NCBI RefSeq assembly: GCF_025515305.1 | Contig: NZ_JAOPHT010000004.1 | Coordinates: 1 to 64,000 of the forward strand | Length of the DNA: 64,000 bases | Source: Roseicyclus sediminis | Lineage (GTDB): Bacteria; Pseudomonadota; Alphaproteobacteria; Rhodobacterales; Rhodobacteraceae | Reading direction: 5' to 3' | In this document: in pieces, positions 8,815 to 17,805 of the stretch | Position numbering within the stretch: the first letter of the stretch is position 1 | Layout: every line of letters starts with the position of its first letter | The notes under the pieces: model-generated | The model's database searches: none | What the model was told of the DNA's origin: nothing | What the model saw: the letters and a program-made list of their open reading frames with translations, nothing else | Position numbers and translations under genes: made by a program

Positions 8815-9533
8815 CCGTCGGTGGCCGGGAAGCCGCCGGGCGCCTGGCCGGGTGGAAAGTCCAGCGGATCGGGGATCGCCGCGGCCCGCGCCTGGGCCCG
8901 GTAGCGCTCGGGGTCCCAGTTGCAGGCAAAACCGTCTCCATCAGGGTCGAGGCCCGCGCGGTCGCGCTCGGGGCCTTCGTTCTCGAGGAACCAGTCCTGC
9001 GCGAGGTCTGTCGTCCGGAAGTCGCCGCAGCGAACCTCGGGCCGGCCGAGGCGCAGGTTGAACCGGGGATAGACGCGTTGTCCGACCGGGTGCGACGTGG
9101 ACAGGGCGAAGGCCACCACGTTGGCACCGAGCACCACCATTCCCTCGGGCAGGGGCGGCGCGACGAAATCGTCGCCGCTCGCGGCGATGGCGGGTTGCGC
9201 GGGGCCGGTGGGGGGCACGCGCTCGGCCTCGGCGATGGCCGCTGCCGCGATGCTCGCCACATCCGTGGGTCCCGTCGCCTGCGCCGGACCGGGTCCGCGT
9301 GCGACGGCTCCGGGAAGGGGCGGTGCCAACGGGTCGGCGGTGACATCCGCCGGAGGCAGGACCGTCTGCGGCGTCGCGTTGCGCAGTGCGGCGCGGCGCG
9401 CCTGGTATTGCTGGTAGTCCTGGAAGCCCACGCCTTCGGAGACGTCGTTGGGAGAGGACGTCGTCCCGCAAGCGGCCAGTACCAGAAGTGTAGTGGCGCA
9501 ACCAAGAAGGCGCACCCGGCCCGTCCAGTTCAT
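8811..9533 (-). CDS. Putative lipoprotein with excalibur-like calcium motif
   Basis: A 240-residue protein whose start is set at 9533 because it opens a classical lipoprotein signal (TTLLVLAACG, Cys22); a longer frame would run into gatA. The C-terminal third holds DPDGDGFACNWDPERY, the DxDxDGxxC pattern of the excalibur domain found in extracellular bacterial proteins, and a ValLys-poor linker precedes it. Its overlap with the amidase gene suggests a shared envelope role. No enzymatic motif is visible. Confidence 0.75.
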   Translation of the reverse strand: MNWTGRVRLLGCATTLLVLAACGTTSSPNDVSEGVGFQDYQQYQARRAALRNATPQTVLPPADVTADPLAPPLPGAVARGPGPAQATGPTDVASIAAAAIAEAERVPPTGPAQPAIAASGDDFVAPPLPEGMVVLGANVVAFALSTSHPVGQRVYPRFNLRLGRPEVRCGDFRTTDLAQDWFLENEGPERDRAGLDPDGDGFACNWDPERYRAQARAAAIPDPLDFPPGQAPGGFPATDG

Positions 9534-9567
9534 CGCTCGGCCCCGTTTTCGTTTGTTGACGGACCTT

Positions 9568-11052
9568 CTACCACCATTTCCCGGGCTTCGCCACAAAGCC
9601 TGCAGCCTGTTCCAGCGCATAGGCGGTGTTCAGCAGATCGCCCTCTTCCCAGGGCCGCCCGATGAGCTGCAGCCCGAGCGGCAGGCCGCGTCCATCGAGG
9701 CCGGTGGGAACCGCGACGCCAGGCAGGCCGGCGAGGTTCACCGTCACCGTGAAGACGTCGTTGAGATACATCTCCACGGGGTCGGTGTGTTCCTTGCCCA
9801 GCTCGAAGGCGGCCGAGGGCGTGGCGGGCGTCAGGATCCCGTCGATCCCGGCGGCGAAGACCTCGTCGAAGTCGCGTTTGATCAGCGCCCGGACCTTTCG
9901 CGCGCGGTTGTAGTAGGCGTCGTAGAAACCGGCGGACAGGACATAGGTCCCGATCATCACGCGGCGTTTCACCTCGGCGCCGAAGCCCTCGGCGCGGGTC
10001 TTCTCGTACATCTCGGTCACGCCATCGCCCTGTTCGAGCTTCGCGCGGTAGCCGAAACGCACCCCGTCGTAGCGCGCGAGGTTCGACGACGCCTCGGCGG
10101 GCGCGATCACGTAGTAGGCGGGCAGCGCGTATTTCGTGTGCGGCAGCGAGATGTCGCGCAATTCCGCGCCCGCGTCCTTCAGCATCGCGGCGCCGTCGGT
10201 CCAGAGCTTCTCGATCTCGGCCGGCATGCCGTCCATGCGGTATTCGCGCGGGATGCCGATGACCTTGCCGCGAATGTCGCCGGTCAGCATCGCCTCGAAG
10301 TCGGGGACGGCGAGGTCGGCCGAAGTCGAGTCCTTCGGGTCGTGCCCCATCATCGCGGCGCCCATTATCGCAGCGTCACGCACGGTCTTCGTCATCGGCC
10401 CCGCCTGGTCGAGCGAGGAGGCGAAGGCGACGATGCCCCAGCGCGAGCAGCGGCCATAGGTGGGCTTCAGGCCCACGGTTCCGGTGAAGGCGGCGGGCTG
10501 GCGGATCGAGCCGCCGGTGTCGGTGCCGGTCGCGGCGAGGCAGAGGTCGGCCGCCACCGCCGAGGCCGAGCCCCCCGAGGAGCCGCCGGGGGTGAGCGCC
10601 GCGTCCGATCCTTCCGCGCGCCACGGGTTCACGGCGGGTCCGTAGACGCTGGTCTCGTTGGAGCTTCCCATGGCGAATTCGTCCATGTTGAGCTTGCCCA
10701 GCATCACCGCGCCCGCATCGCGAAGCTGGCCCGAGACGGTCGATTCGTATTCCGGGCGGAAACCTTCGAGAATGCGCGAGGCGGCCTGGCTCGGCACGCC
10801 CTCGGTGCAGAAGAGGTCCTTGATGCCCACGGGGATGCCGCACATCGCGGGCGCGTTTCCGTCCTTCAGACGGGCATCGGCGGCGCGCGCGCGCTCCATC
10901 GCAAGGTCGGGGGTGTGGTGCACGAAGGCGCCGAGCGCGCCGGCGCCCGCGATGGCCGACAGGCAGGCCTCGGTCAGCTCGACGCTCGTCACATCGCCCT
11001 TGCGCAGCGCGTCGCGCGCCTCGGCGATGGTCATCCGGTTCAGTTCGCTCAT
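9568..11052 (-). CDS. gatA: Asp-tRNA(Asn)/Glu-tRNA(Gln) amidotransferase subunit A
   Basis: GatA releases ammonia from glutamine for the transamidation of Glu-tRNA(Gln). The 494-residue amidase-signature protein shows the Ser-cisSer-Lys triad as Lys78 (PVGIKDLF), Ser158 ([10 protein letters not shown]) and Ser182 ([13 protein letters not shown]), spaced as in known GatA. It follows gatC by 35 bases on the same strand. gatB is not in the window. Confidence 0.97.
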   Translation of the reverse strand: MSELNRMTIAEARDALRKGDVTSVELTEACLSAIAGAGALGAFVHHTPDLAMERARAADARLKDGNAPAMCGIPVGIKDLFCTEGVPSQAASRILEGFRPEYESTVSGQLRDAGAVMLGKLNMDEFAMGSSNETSVYGPAVNPWRAEGSDAALTPGGSSGGSASAVAADLCLAATGTDTGGSIRQPAAFTGTVGLKPTYGRCSRWGIVAFASSLDQAGPMTKTVRDAAIMGAAMMGHDPKDSTSADLAVPDFEAMLTGDIRGKVIGIPREYRMDGMPAEIEKLWTDGAAMLKDAGAELRDISLPHTKYALPAYYVIAPAEASSNLARYDGVRFGYRAKLEQGDGVTEMYEKTRAEGFGAEVKRRVMIGTYVLSAGFYDAYYNRARKVRALIKRDFDEVFAAGIDGILTPATPSAAFELGKEHTDPVEMYLNDVFTVTVNLAGLPGVAVPTGLDGRGLPLGLQLIGRPWEEGDLLNTAYALEQAAGFVAKPGKWW

Positions 11053-11087
11053 CTCATCGGCCTTTCAGGGCTACGCCCGCACGCACG

Positions 11088-11375
11088 TCACTCGACCACC
11101 TTCGGCACCGCGAAGAAGCCCTCGCGCGCGTCAGGCGCGTTCGCCAGAACCTTCGCCTGCTGATTTCCGTCCGTCACCACGTCCTCTCGCCGCTTCAGCC
11201 GCATGGGTGTGACGCTGGTCATCGGCTCGACGTCGTCGACGTCGAGCTCGTTCAGCTGCTCGATGAAGCCGAGGATGGCGTTGAAGTCCTGCGCGAGGGC
11301 CGCGAGGTCCTCTTCCTCGACGCGGATCCGCGCGAGCTTGGCCACCTTGGCCGCGGTGGTGATGTCGATGGACAT
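11088..11375 (-). CDS. gatC: Asp-tRNA(Asn)/Glu-tRNA(Gln) amidotransferase subunit C
   Basis: A 95-residue protein beginning MSIDITTAAKVAKLARI with the conserved helix of GatC and the DVEPMTSVTPM segment that contacts GatA-GatB. GatC stabilises the complex. The frame continues upstream for many codons without a stop, but the ATG at 11375 fits the family start exactly. First gene of a gatCA pair. Confidence 0.95.
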   Translation of the reverse strand: MSIDITTAAKVAKLARIRVEEEDLAALAQDFNAILGFIEQLNELDVDDVEPMTSVTPMRLKRREDVVTDGNQQAKVLANAPDAREGFFAVPKVVE

Positions 11376-11419
11376 GGGCGCTCTCCGTCGCTGGCCGGCC
11401 GTTCCGATCCCGGCGCGGT

Positions 11420-12100
11420 TTAGCCCTGTGGCGGTGTGGCTGCAAGCGGCTCGGACGTGCAGGCGCGCCGGTAGGTCTCGATCATCCAGAACAGCATCGC
11501 CGCGTTGAGGATATGCCACAGGAAGTGCGTGCCGAGCGGTAGGGCCGCGCAGGCCGCCATGTCTGCGGACCGCGCCACCAGCGACAGGCCCAGGAGGGCT
11601 GCGCCGATCAGAAGCCCGCGTGCGAAGGCCGGGCGACGCCGCAGGAGCGCGGCGCCGTAGAGCGCGATGAGGAGCGCGATGGGCCAGTAGCCGGCCGAGA
11701 CAGCGAAGCCTGGCAGACGGGCAAAGCCCGCGCCGGCGAGCGCCGCATAGGGAAAGAAGGCCGCGACCCCGGCAAGTGCCGCAACCCGGCCACAGCCCAG
11801 CACGTGGCGGTTCACGGCGTAGAGATAGACAAGCACGAAGGCCGCGATCGATACGACGTCGAGCAGTGCCGTGAGGCCGTTCGCGAAGGTGTGGAACAGG
11901 CCCGAGCCGATCCCGATCGAGCCGAGGATGAGAGCGAGCGCCGGGACCAGGGGCGGGGCGGGTCGGCCCATGCGGACCCACGCGAGTGCCGCCGCGACAA
12001 GGAAGGCGAGGTTCGTCGCGGCGTTCACCGGCTCCGCCCAGAGGCCCGGTCCGAGCCGTTCGCAATAGGCGTCCAGCGGGTCGAAAAACGTCCTGTCCAT
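11420..12100 (-). CDS. Ceramidase-family (alkaline ceramidase-like) membrane protein
   Basis: A 226-residue protein with about seven hydrophobic segments. The ceramidase/CREST signature is visible: EPVNAATNLAF near the N-terminus, GSGLFHTFANGLTALLDVVSI in the middle and a C-terminal GTHFLWHILNA. The conserved Asn, Ser and His residues are those binding zinc in alkaline ceramidases. Bacterial members are common in Rhodobacteraceae but their substrate is not established. Lies 44 bases upstream of gatC on the same strand. Confidence 0.82.
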   Translation of the reverse strand: MDRTFFDPLDAYCERLGPGLWAEPVNAATNLAFLVAAALAWVRMGRPAPPLVPALALILGSIGIGSGLFHTFANGLTALLDVVSIAAFVLVYLYAVNRHVLGCGRVAALAGVAAFFPYAALAGAGFARLPGFAVSAGYWPIALLIALYGAALLRRRPAFARGLLIGAALLGLSLVARSADMAACAALPLGTHFLWHILNAAMLFWMIETYRRACTSEPLAATPPQG

Positions 12101-12173
12101 GCCTTATTTCGGTCCCCTTTGCCCGACAAATCTGCCCTCAGAGCATTGATTAACCAGAATGCAAGGAAGTGAC

Positions 12174-12434
12174 ATGGAACGTTCGATCAAGATTTGGCTC
12201 TCGATCATTTTCCCGGGGCTCCTCGGTTTCGTGGCGTCCTGCCTCGTGATTCTCCCGCAACTGACCATGCGCGGCCTTGGCGCCCCCTGGGACGTGGTCG
12301 CGGGCGTGTTCTTCGCCGGTCTTTTCTCGGTGTTGTTCTCGCGGCTGCTGTCTCGCCACCTCGACGACGACATCGCGGAAGAGCCGAAGGCGGCCACGTC
12401 CAAGAACTCCCCCTTCGCCGTCCCGGCGGAGTAA
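12174..12434 (+). CDS. Small membrane protein, function unknown
   Basis: An 86-residue protein with two hydrophobic segments (IKIWLSIIFPGLLGFVAS and WDVVAGVFFAGLFSVLFS) and a charged C-terminus. I prefer the ATG at 12174 to the one at 12159 because AAGGAAG ends 4 bases before it. Divergent from the ceramidase-like gene. I do not recognise a family. Confidence 0.65.
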   Translation: MERSIKIWLSIIFPGLLGFVASCLVILPQLTMRGLGAPWDVVAGVFFAGLFSVLFSRLLSRHLDDDIAEEPKAATSKNSPFAVPAE

Positions 12435-12530
12435 CGTCGCCACCCATCGCCGCCCGCGCTTCGCCCTTTGCGTTGCGCGGACGGCCTGCGGTATGCTCCG
12501 TCCCGTCATGACAGGGAAGGGGACACTGCG

Positions 12531-13226
12531 ATGAAATACACCTGGCTCGGCCATGCCGGCATCCGGCTCGAGATCGCGGGCGAGGTCCTGCTGATCGACC
12601 CATGGATCGAGGGCAACCCGATGTTCCCGGCGGACCGCCGCGATGCGGTCCTCGGCGGCGCCACGGCGATCCTCGTCACCCACGGACATTTCGACCATAT
12701 CAGCGGCGTGCCCGAGCTGGCGCGCGAGCTTGGCGTGCCGATCTACGGCATCGCCGATCTGATGGGCTGGTGGGGTGCCTCCGAGCAGGGCGTCGAGACC
12801 GTCGGTTTCAACAAGGGCGGCACGGTCCGGATCGGCGACGTCGCCGTGACCATGGTGAACGCCACCCATTCCTCCTCGGTCATGACGGAGGCCGGCCCGG
12901 TCTATACCGGCGCTGAAGCCGGATTCATGATCGCGGGCGAGGGGCGGACGGTCTACGTGTCCGGCGACACGGACGTGATGGCCGACATGGGCGTCTGGCA
13001 GGACCTGCATGCGCCCGAAATCGGCATCCTCTGCGCCGGCGGCCATTTCACCATGGACATGGCCCGCGCTGCCTACGCGGCCTCGAAGCTCTTCCGCTTC
13101 TCGACGGTGATCCCGGTCCACTACAAGACCTTCCCGCTTCTGGAGCAGTCTGCCGACCCGCTCAGGGCGGCCCTGCCGGGGGTGCGCGTCCTCGATCCCG
13201 CGCCGGGCGAAACGGTCGAGCTCTGA
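12531..13226 (+). CDS. UPF0173-family metallo-beta-lactamase-fold hydrolase
   Basis: A 231-residue MBL-fold protein. Start at 12531 is favoured by an AGGGAAGGGG ribosome-binding site and by the family start MKYTWLGHAG. Metal-binding signatures: THGHFDHISG (about 66-75), an ATHSSS stretch, YVSGDTDV and a C-terminal PVHYKTFP. UPF0173 proteins are metal-dependent hydrolases with no settled substrate. Convergent to the GNAT gene, separated by three perfect palindromes. Confidence 0.9.
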   Translation: MKYTWLGHAGIRLEIAGEVLLIDPWIEGNPMFPADRRDAVLGGATAILVTHGHFDHISGVPELARELGVPIYGIADLMGWWGASEQGVETVGFNKGGTVRIGDVAVTMVNATHSSSVMTEAGPVYTGAEAGFMIAGEGRTVYVSGDTDVMADMGVWQDLHAPEIGILCAGGHFTMDMARAAYAASKLFRFSTVIPVHYKTFPLLEQSADPLRAALPGVRVLDPAPGETVEL

Positions 13227-13230
13227 ACCC

Positions 13231-13300
13231 GCCCAGGGTCTTGCAAGACCCTGGGCAGAGCCTTGCAAGGCTCTCGCGAGATCCTTCGAAGGATCTCGCG
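13231..13300. repeat. Three adjacent perfect palindromes
   Basis: Three palindromes without gaps: 13231-13256 (26 bp, centre TTGCAA), 13257-13274 (18 bp, centre TTGCAA) and 13275-13300 (26 bp, centre TTCGAA). Each is perfect. The block fills the space between two convergent genes. A bidirectional terminator role is possible, but there is no T-tract, and the tandem modular build looks more like an intergenic repeat family. Confidence 0.9.
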
Positions 13301-13308
13301 CCGCCGCC

Positions 13309-13815
13309 TCAGAGCCCGCGCGCCATCTCCACCGCGGGAAAGCCGATGCCGGGGCGGAGCATGACCTCGATCTCCGCGCGTTCCTCGAAGCCCATCGCCC
13401 GGTAGAACGGCACCGCCGTACGCGTGGATTGCGCCATCATCCAGGTGATGCCCGCCGCCCGCGCCTCGGAAAAGCAGCGCTCGAGTATCGCGCCGGCCAG
13501 GCCCCTCCGCGTGGCCGAGGGGTGGGTGACGACGTGCCGGACATGACCCAGATCGCGCGGGCCGACGCCTCCCTGCGGTCCCGAATGGCTCCAGCCGCCG
13601 GCGGCCAGCACGCGGTCGTCGCCGTCCTCGGCCATGTAGTAGCTGCCCGAGCGCAGGAGCGCAGGGTTCGCCCGTGCGATCAGCGGCAGGGCCGTCACCA
13701 GCACCGAGGGCGGGTAGTCCGCCTTCAGGAGTTTCGGGTAGCTCTCGCGGAGCAGTGCATCGACCTGGGGCAGGTCGCGCGACGTGGTGGGACGGATCGT
13801 GATCTGGGACGTCAT
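13309..13815 (-). CDS. GNAT-family N-acetyltransferase
   Basis: A 168-residue protein with the GNAT core: beta-strand ITIRPTTSRDLPQV at the start, the acetyl-CoA loop in VTHPSATRRGLAGAILE (about 92-108) and the C-terminal STRTAVPFYRAMGFEE. The frame is open upstream into rpmG antisense, but the ATG at 13815 starts the domain. Substrate unknown. Confidence 0.85.
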   Translation of the reverse strand: MTSQITIRPTTSRDLPQVDALLRESYPKLLKADYPPSVLVTALPLIARANPALLRSGSYYMAEDGDDRVLAAGGWSHSGPQGGVGPRDLGHVRHVVTHPSATRRGLAGAILERCFSEARAAGITWMMAQSTRTAVPFYRAMGFEERAEIEVMLRPGIGFPAVEMARGL

Positions 13816-13844
13816 TTTGGGGCCCTCCGGCGCCTCGGAAACGA

Positions 13845-13873
13845 AAAAGGCCGCGCAATCTCTTGCGCGGCCT
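13845..13873 (-). terminator. Rho-independent terminator of rpmG
   Basis: On the minus strand, an 11-bp stem AGGCCGCGCAA/TTGCGCGGCCT is followed by TTTTT. It lies about 25 bases after the rpmG stop and before the GNAT start, so GNAT likely has its own promoter or depends on readthrough. Confidence 0.85.
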
Positions 13874-13898
13874 CGCCAGTCGGAATGTGAAAAGCAGA

Positions 13899-14066
13899 TT
13901 ACTTGATCTTGCCTTCCTTGTATTCGACGTGCTTGCGCGCGACCGGATCGTACTTTCGTACGGTCATCTTCTCGGTCATCGTGCGGGCGTTCTTCTTGGT
14001 GACGTAGAAATGCCCGGTCCCCGCGGTCGAGTTCAGGCGGATCTTGATGGTGGTCGGCTTTGCCAT
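13899..14066 (-). CDS. rpmG: 50S ribosomal protein L33
   Basis: A 55-residue basic protein starting [18 protein letters not shown] and ending VEYKEGKIK, a full-length L33 of the cysteine-free type (no CxxC zinc ribbon). It is missing as a separate frame from simple listings because the frame is shared with longer open stretches. GGAGCCCGGAC precedes the ATG. Confidence 0.97.
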   Translation of the reverse strand: MAKPTTIKIRLNSTAGTGHFYVTKKNARTMTEKMTVRKYDPVARKHVEYKEGKIK

Positions 14067-14137
14067 GTCCGGGCTCCTGCGAATTTCGGGGCGTGCGGAC
14101 GTCCTGCGTCGCGCGCTTCAATTCCTTGAGACTGCGC

Positions 14138-14165
14138 CTTCTACCCGACCGATGCCCCGAGTCAA
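14138..14165 (-). promoter_or_regulatory. Candidate promoter of rpmG
   Basis: Minus-strand TTGACT (14160-14165) and TAGAAG (14138-14143) with a 16-base spacer, about 70 bases upstream of the rpmG start. The -35 element is close to consensus, the -10 is weak. Confidence 0.45.
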
Positions 14166-14181
14166 CCGTCAAAACGCGCCC

Positions 14182-15477
14182 TCATGGAAGTCCGGCCGCG
14201 TAACTCCACGCCAGCCCCGCAAGCGCCATGAGCGGCAGCACGAGGAGGAGGTCGAGGCGCCGCCAGAAGATCAGGCCACCGGCGAGGATCGTGAGCAGGA
14301 GGGCGCCCGGATCGACGGTCGCGGGGACGGGCAGCCACAGGCCGGCCTCTCCCATGCGCACGACCTCCCCGAAAAGGACATGGAGCGCGAACCAGAGCGA
14401 CAGGTTGGCGATGACGCCCACGACCGCCGCCGTGATCGCGTCGAGCGCGCCCTGCAGGCGCGGGCGCGTCGCGATCCACTCGACGTAAGGGGCGCCCGCG
14501 AAGATCCAGAGAAAGCAGGGGGCGAAGGTGACCCAGAGAGTGACGGCAGCGGCGGCGAGGCCCAGCCAGAAGCCGCCTGCCTGCGCGCCTGCGAGAAAGC
14601 CCACGAACTCGGTGACGAGGATGAGAGGACCGGGTGTCGTCTCGGCAAGCCCGAGGGCGTCCATCATCTGCGCCGTGGTGAGCCAGCCGAAGTCCTGCAC
14701 GACCTCCTGCACCATCCAGGCGAGGACGGCGTAGGCCCCCCCGAAGGTGACCACCGCGAGCTTGGAAAAGAACAGGCCGACCTCTGCCAGCAGCCCGCCG
14801 GGGGCCGCGAGCCAGAGCGCGGCCAGCGGCAGGAGCCAGATCGCCCCCCAGAGAGCCACGGTGCGGGCCGTGTCCCTCGTGGCGACGCGGGGGGCGGGGG
14901 CGATGTCGGCCGCGCCCCCCGCCGCGGCCACGGCTCCGACGAGGGCGGCGGCAAGCACGATCAGCGGGAAGGGAAGGCCGAAGACGAAAAGCCCGAGGAA
15001 GGCCCCGGCGGCAAGTGCCCAGGCCAGCGGCCTGTTGAGCGCCCTGCGGCTGACCCGGAGGAGCGCCTGCGCCACGATCACGATGACGGTCGCCTTGATG
15101 CCCAGAAAGAGCGCCTGCGCCAGCGGCACGCTGCCATAGGCGGCATAGAGGGAGGCGAGGGCGAGGATCACCAGCGCGCCCGGGATCACGAAGAGCAGCC
15201 CGCCGATCAATCCGCCCTTGACGCCGGCGACGCGCCATCCGGCATAGGTGGCCAGCTGCATCGCCTCCGGGCCGGGCAGGAGCATGCAGAACGACAGTGC
15301 CTGCAGGAACTGTTTCTCCGTCAGCCAGGGCCGCGCTTCAACGAGTTCCCGGTGCATGAGCGCGATCTGCGCCGCAGGTCCTCCGAAGGACAGAAGGCCG
15401 ATGCGACCGAAGACGCGGAACACCTCGCCCGTCTCGGGCGCGGCCCGGGGGCCCGTGGCTGCGTCGGTGTCGGTCAT
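14182..15477 (-). CDS. chrA: Chromate efflux transporter ChrA (long-chain, two-domain)
   Basis: A 431-residue CHR-superfamily protein with two homologous halves. The first carries FGRIGLLSFGGPAAQIALMHRE and a LPGPEAMQLATYAGW motif, the second GLFFSKLAVVTFGGAYAVLAW and TTPGPLILVTEFVGF. About ten or more helices. Known ChrA exports chromate at the inner membrane. Not all family members confer chromate resistance, so the ion is inferred. Confidence 0.92.
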   Translation of the reverse strand: MTDTDAATGPRAAPETGEVFRVFGRIGLLSFGGPAAQIALMHRELVEARPWLTEKQFLQALSFCMLLPGPEAMQLATYAGWRVAGVKGGLIGGLLFVIPGALVILALASLYAAYGSVPLAQALFLGIKATVIVIVAQALLRVSRRALNRPLAWALAAGAFLGLFVFGLPFPLIVLAAALVGAVAAAGGAADIAPAPRVATRDTARTVALWGAIWLLPLAALWLAAPGGLLAEVGLFFSKLAVVTFGGAYAVLAWMVQEVVQDFGWLTTAQMMDALGLAETTPGPLILVTEFVGFLAGAQAGGFWLGLAAAAVTLWVTFAPCFLWIFAGAPYVEWIATRPRLQGALDAITAAVVGVIANLSLWFALHVLFGEVVRMGEAGLWLPVPATVDPGALLLTILAGGLIFWRRLDLLLVLPLMALAGLAWSYAAGLP

Positions 15478-15569
15478 GGGGTGTCATGCCTCCGGTATCT
15501 GCCGCTCTATGGCGCAGGGACCGGCGCTGCGCACGTGAAGACTGCATGACAGCGCGGCGGCGCATCCCC

Positions 15570-15602
15570 AAAAGAAAAGGGCCGGGATGATCCCGGCCCT
15601 CT
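15570..15602 (-). terminator. Rho-independent terminator of the Bax-inhibitor-1 gene
   Basis: Minus-strand hairpin AGGGCCGGGA/TCCCGGCCCT with a short loop and then TTTTCTTTT. It lies 28 bases beyond the stop of the gene at 15630. Confidence 0.85.
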
Positions 15603-15629
15603 CCTACAATGCCACTCGGTCTGGCGGCG

Positions 15630-16409
15630 TTATTCCTGTTGCCCCATGAACATCAGCAGGAACTGGAACAGGTTCAGGAAGCTGATGTAGAGGCTGAGCG
15701 CGCCGTCGATGGCGGCCTTCTCCAGCCATTCCTGGTCGCCATGTGCGGCGTGGGCCACGTAGGTCGACTTGATCTCCTGCGTGTAGAAGGCCGTCAGGCC
15801 CGCGAAGATCAGGATGCCGATCGCGGAGATCGCGAACATCATCGCCGGCGACTGCAGGAAGATGTTGATCACCATCGCCACGAGCAGGCCGATCACGCCC
15901 ATGATGAGGAACGTGCCCATGCCGCTGAGGTTGCGCTTCGTGGTGTAGCCCCAGAGGCTGAGGGCCGCGAAGGCGATGGCGGTCACGAGGAAGGTCTGCA
16001 CGATCGAGTAGGACGTGAAGACGAGGAAGATCGAGCTCATCGACACGCCCATGACGGCGGCGAACGCGAAGAAGCCGAAGCTGACCGCCGCGGCCGATCC
16101 GCGACGCATCAGGGCGCCCCAGCCGAACAGGATGAACGCGAGGGGCGCGAACATCACGACCCAGCGCAGCGGCGTGGCATAAAGCGCCTCGCCCAGCCCG
16201 GTCAGGTACTGGCCTTCGCGGAGCGCGATCGTCGCGCCGGTCGGATCGCTGGTGACGGCAAGGTTTGCGATCGCCCAGGCGGCGGCCGCCGTGATCAGCA
16301 TGCCACCCGACATGGTGGCATAGACCTTGTTCATGTGGGCGCGCAGGCCCTCGTCGATCTGGGCCGTGACGGCGCCGGCGCGGGCCTGCATCGTCTGATA
16401 GTCAGCCAT
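15630..16409 (-). CDS. Bax inhibitor-1 / YccA-family membrane protein
   Basis: A 259-residue protein with seven hydrophobic segments and the BI-1 family texture: MNKVYATMSGGMLITAAAAW in the first helix and SLYISFLNLFQFLLMFMG at the end. Family members are pH-sensitive cation leak channels or modulators of membrane proteases (YccA-FtsH in E. coli). Start at 16409 is chosen because GGAGGAAT precedes it at proper spacing. Confidence 0.92.
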   Translation of the reverse strand: MADYQTMQARAGAVTAQIDEGLRAHMNKVYATMSGGMLITAAAAWAIANLAVTSDPTGATIALREGQYLTGLGEALYATPLRWVVMFAPLAFILFGWGALMRRGSAAAVSFGFFAFAAVMGVSMSSIFLVFTSYSIVQTFLVTAIAFAALSLWGYTTKRNLSGMGTFLIMGVIGLLVAMVINIFLQSPAMMFAISAIGILIFAGLTAFYTQEIKSTYVAHAAHGDQEWLEKAAIDGALSLYISFLNLFQFLLMFMGQQE

Positions 16410-16504
16410 GGGATTCCTCCAGTGAAAACACGTCGGCTCGGACATCGCGGCGTTGGTGCCGCTGAGCCCGCCTCCCGCGGGATATTGGCAGGGATATCGG
16501 CATT

Positions 16505-16539
16505 TTCAAGAAAGACACGCCGGGGAGAGGTCTCCGGCG
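16505..16539 (-). terminator. Likely terminator of the DUF1127 gene
   Basis: Minus-strand hairpin CGCCGG(AGACCTCTCC)CCGGCG at 16518-16539, followed by a T-rich TGTCTTTCTT. It lies between the DUF1127 stop and the Bax-inhibitor-1 start. Confidence 0.55.
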
Positions 16540-16596
16540 CGATAGTTTTTTACTATTGAAGCCCGCGACGGGGCACGTCTGGCCCTTCCAGCGGCG

Positions 16597-16818
16597 TCAG
16601 CTGCGCCAGAGTTCGGGCGCGTCCCAGATGGGGCGCCGGCTCTCGCGGAGCACTTGCGACTGCGTCAGGCCCAGGTCCTCGCGCAGATAGGCCGGAAGTT
16701 CGGCGAGGTTGCGGCGCTGGCGCCAGATGGCGAGCGCCGATGCGACACGGGCCGCAAGAGAAGTGGACGATGCGCGGCGGGTTTCGGCCGCTCTACGCAC
16801 TGCGATGTAACCTGCCAT
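16597..16818 (-). CDS. DUF1127 (YjiS-like) small protein
   Basis: A 73-residue basic protein whose C-terminal half is the DUF1127 motif (WRQRRNLAELPAYLREDLGLTQSQ). The start at 16818 is supported by AAAGGAAA ahead of the ATG. Small DUF1127 proteins in alphaproteobacteria influence RNA turnover and phosphate or stress responses, but no role is known for this one. Divergent from the LysR gene with 120 bases between, so joint control is plausible. Confidence 0.8.
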   Translation of the reverse strand: MAGYIAVRRAAETRRASSTSLAARVASALAIWRQRRNLAELPAYLREDLGLTQSQVLRESRRPIWDAPELWRS

Positions 16819-16938
16819 GGCGTTTCCTTTCATTTTCTTGAACGCAACTCGGTACATGATTTCGATACTTGATATATGCTGCGCTGCAGCTCATGTTGAA
16901 AACGAATGCTTTTGATAAACTGAATCACGGAATCTGAT

Positions 16939-17793
16939 ATGCCGCGCAATCTCGATCTGACCGCCATCCGCGCCTTCGTGGCCGTCGTGGATGCCGGTGG
17001 CGTGACCAAGGCCTCGGGGTTTCTGAACCTCACGCAATCGGCCGTTTCCATGCAGCTCAAGCGGCTGGAAGAGATGCTGGGCGTCTCGCTTTTCGACCGG
17101 TCGACGCGGCGGCTGCTGCTGACCGGGGCGGGCGAGCAGATGCTGGGTTACGCGCGGCGCATGCTGGATCTCAACGACGAGGTGCTCGGCCGGCTGACCG
17201 CACCCGACTACACGGGGCAGATCACGCTCGGGGTGCCGCACGACATCGTCTATCCCGCCATCCCGCAGGTGTTGCAGCGCTTCGCCACGGATTTTCCGCG
17301 TATGCGCGTGCAGCTCGTCTCCTCGTACACTTCGCGCCTGAAGGAGCTTTTTGACCGGGGGGAGATCGACGTCATCCTGACGACCGAGGACGACGTCGAC
17401 CACGGCGGCGAAACCCTGATCGAGCGGGGGCTCGTCTGGGTCGGTGCGGAGAACGGGCAGGTCTGGAAGCAGCGGCCCCTTCGGCTCGCCTTCGAACATG
17501 CCTGCATTTTCCGTCGTGGCGTCCAGGACGCGCTCGACCGGGCCGCGATCTCCTGGGAGATGGCGGTCGAAAGCGACTCGATCCGCACCGTGGAGGCCTC
17601 GGTCTCGGCCGATCTCGCGGTCCATTCCTGCATCGAGGGGACCGAACCGCCCTACGTGGAGCGTATCGCCCACAACGGCGCCTTGCCCGACCTGCCGCGG
17701 GTGAAGGTGAACCTCTATCGTGCGGAACTGGCGCGCGGCACGCCGATCGACGCGCTGACCGACGCGATCCGACATGCCTTTCGCAACATGTGA
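16939..17793 (+). CDS. LysR-family transcriptional regulator
   Basis: A 284-residue regulator with an N-terminal winged helix (LDLTAIRAFVAVVDAGGVTKASGFLNLTQSAVSMQLKRLEE, about 5-45) and a periplasmic-binding-like effector domain from about 90. The inducer is unknown. LysR proteins commonly control a divergent neighbour, here the DUF1127 gene. Convergent with the quinone oxidoreductase gene (12 bases between stops). Confidence 0.92.
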   Translation: MPRNLDLTAIRAFVAVVDAGGVTKASGFLNLTQSAVSMQLKRLEEMLGVSLFDRSTRRLLLTGAGEQMLGYARRMLDLNDEVLGRLTAPDYTGQITLGVPHDIVYPAIPQVLQRFATDFPRMRVQLVSSYTSRLKELFDRGEIDVILTTEDDVDHGGETLIERGLVWVGAENGQVWKQRPLRLAFEHACIFRRGVQDALDRAAISWEMAVESDSIRTVEASVSADLAVHSCIEGTEPPYVERIAHNGALPDLPRVKVNLYRAELARGTPIDALTDAIRHAFRNM

Positions 17794-17805
17794 GGCGCAA
17801 GCGGC

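Noticed and set aside
9448-11163. 571-residue plus-strand frame over gatA
   Set aside because: gatA on the other strand has all catalytic residues; this frame is an antisense artefact.
13309-14172. A single 287-residue protein joining GNAT and the rpmG region
   Set aside because: The GNAT domain begins at 13815; the upstream part is rpmG in another frame, and a terminator separates them.
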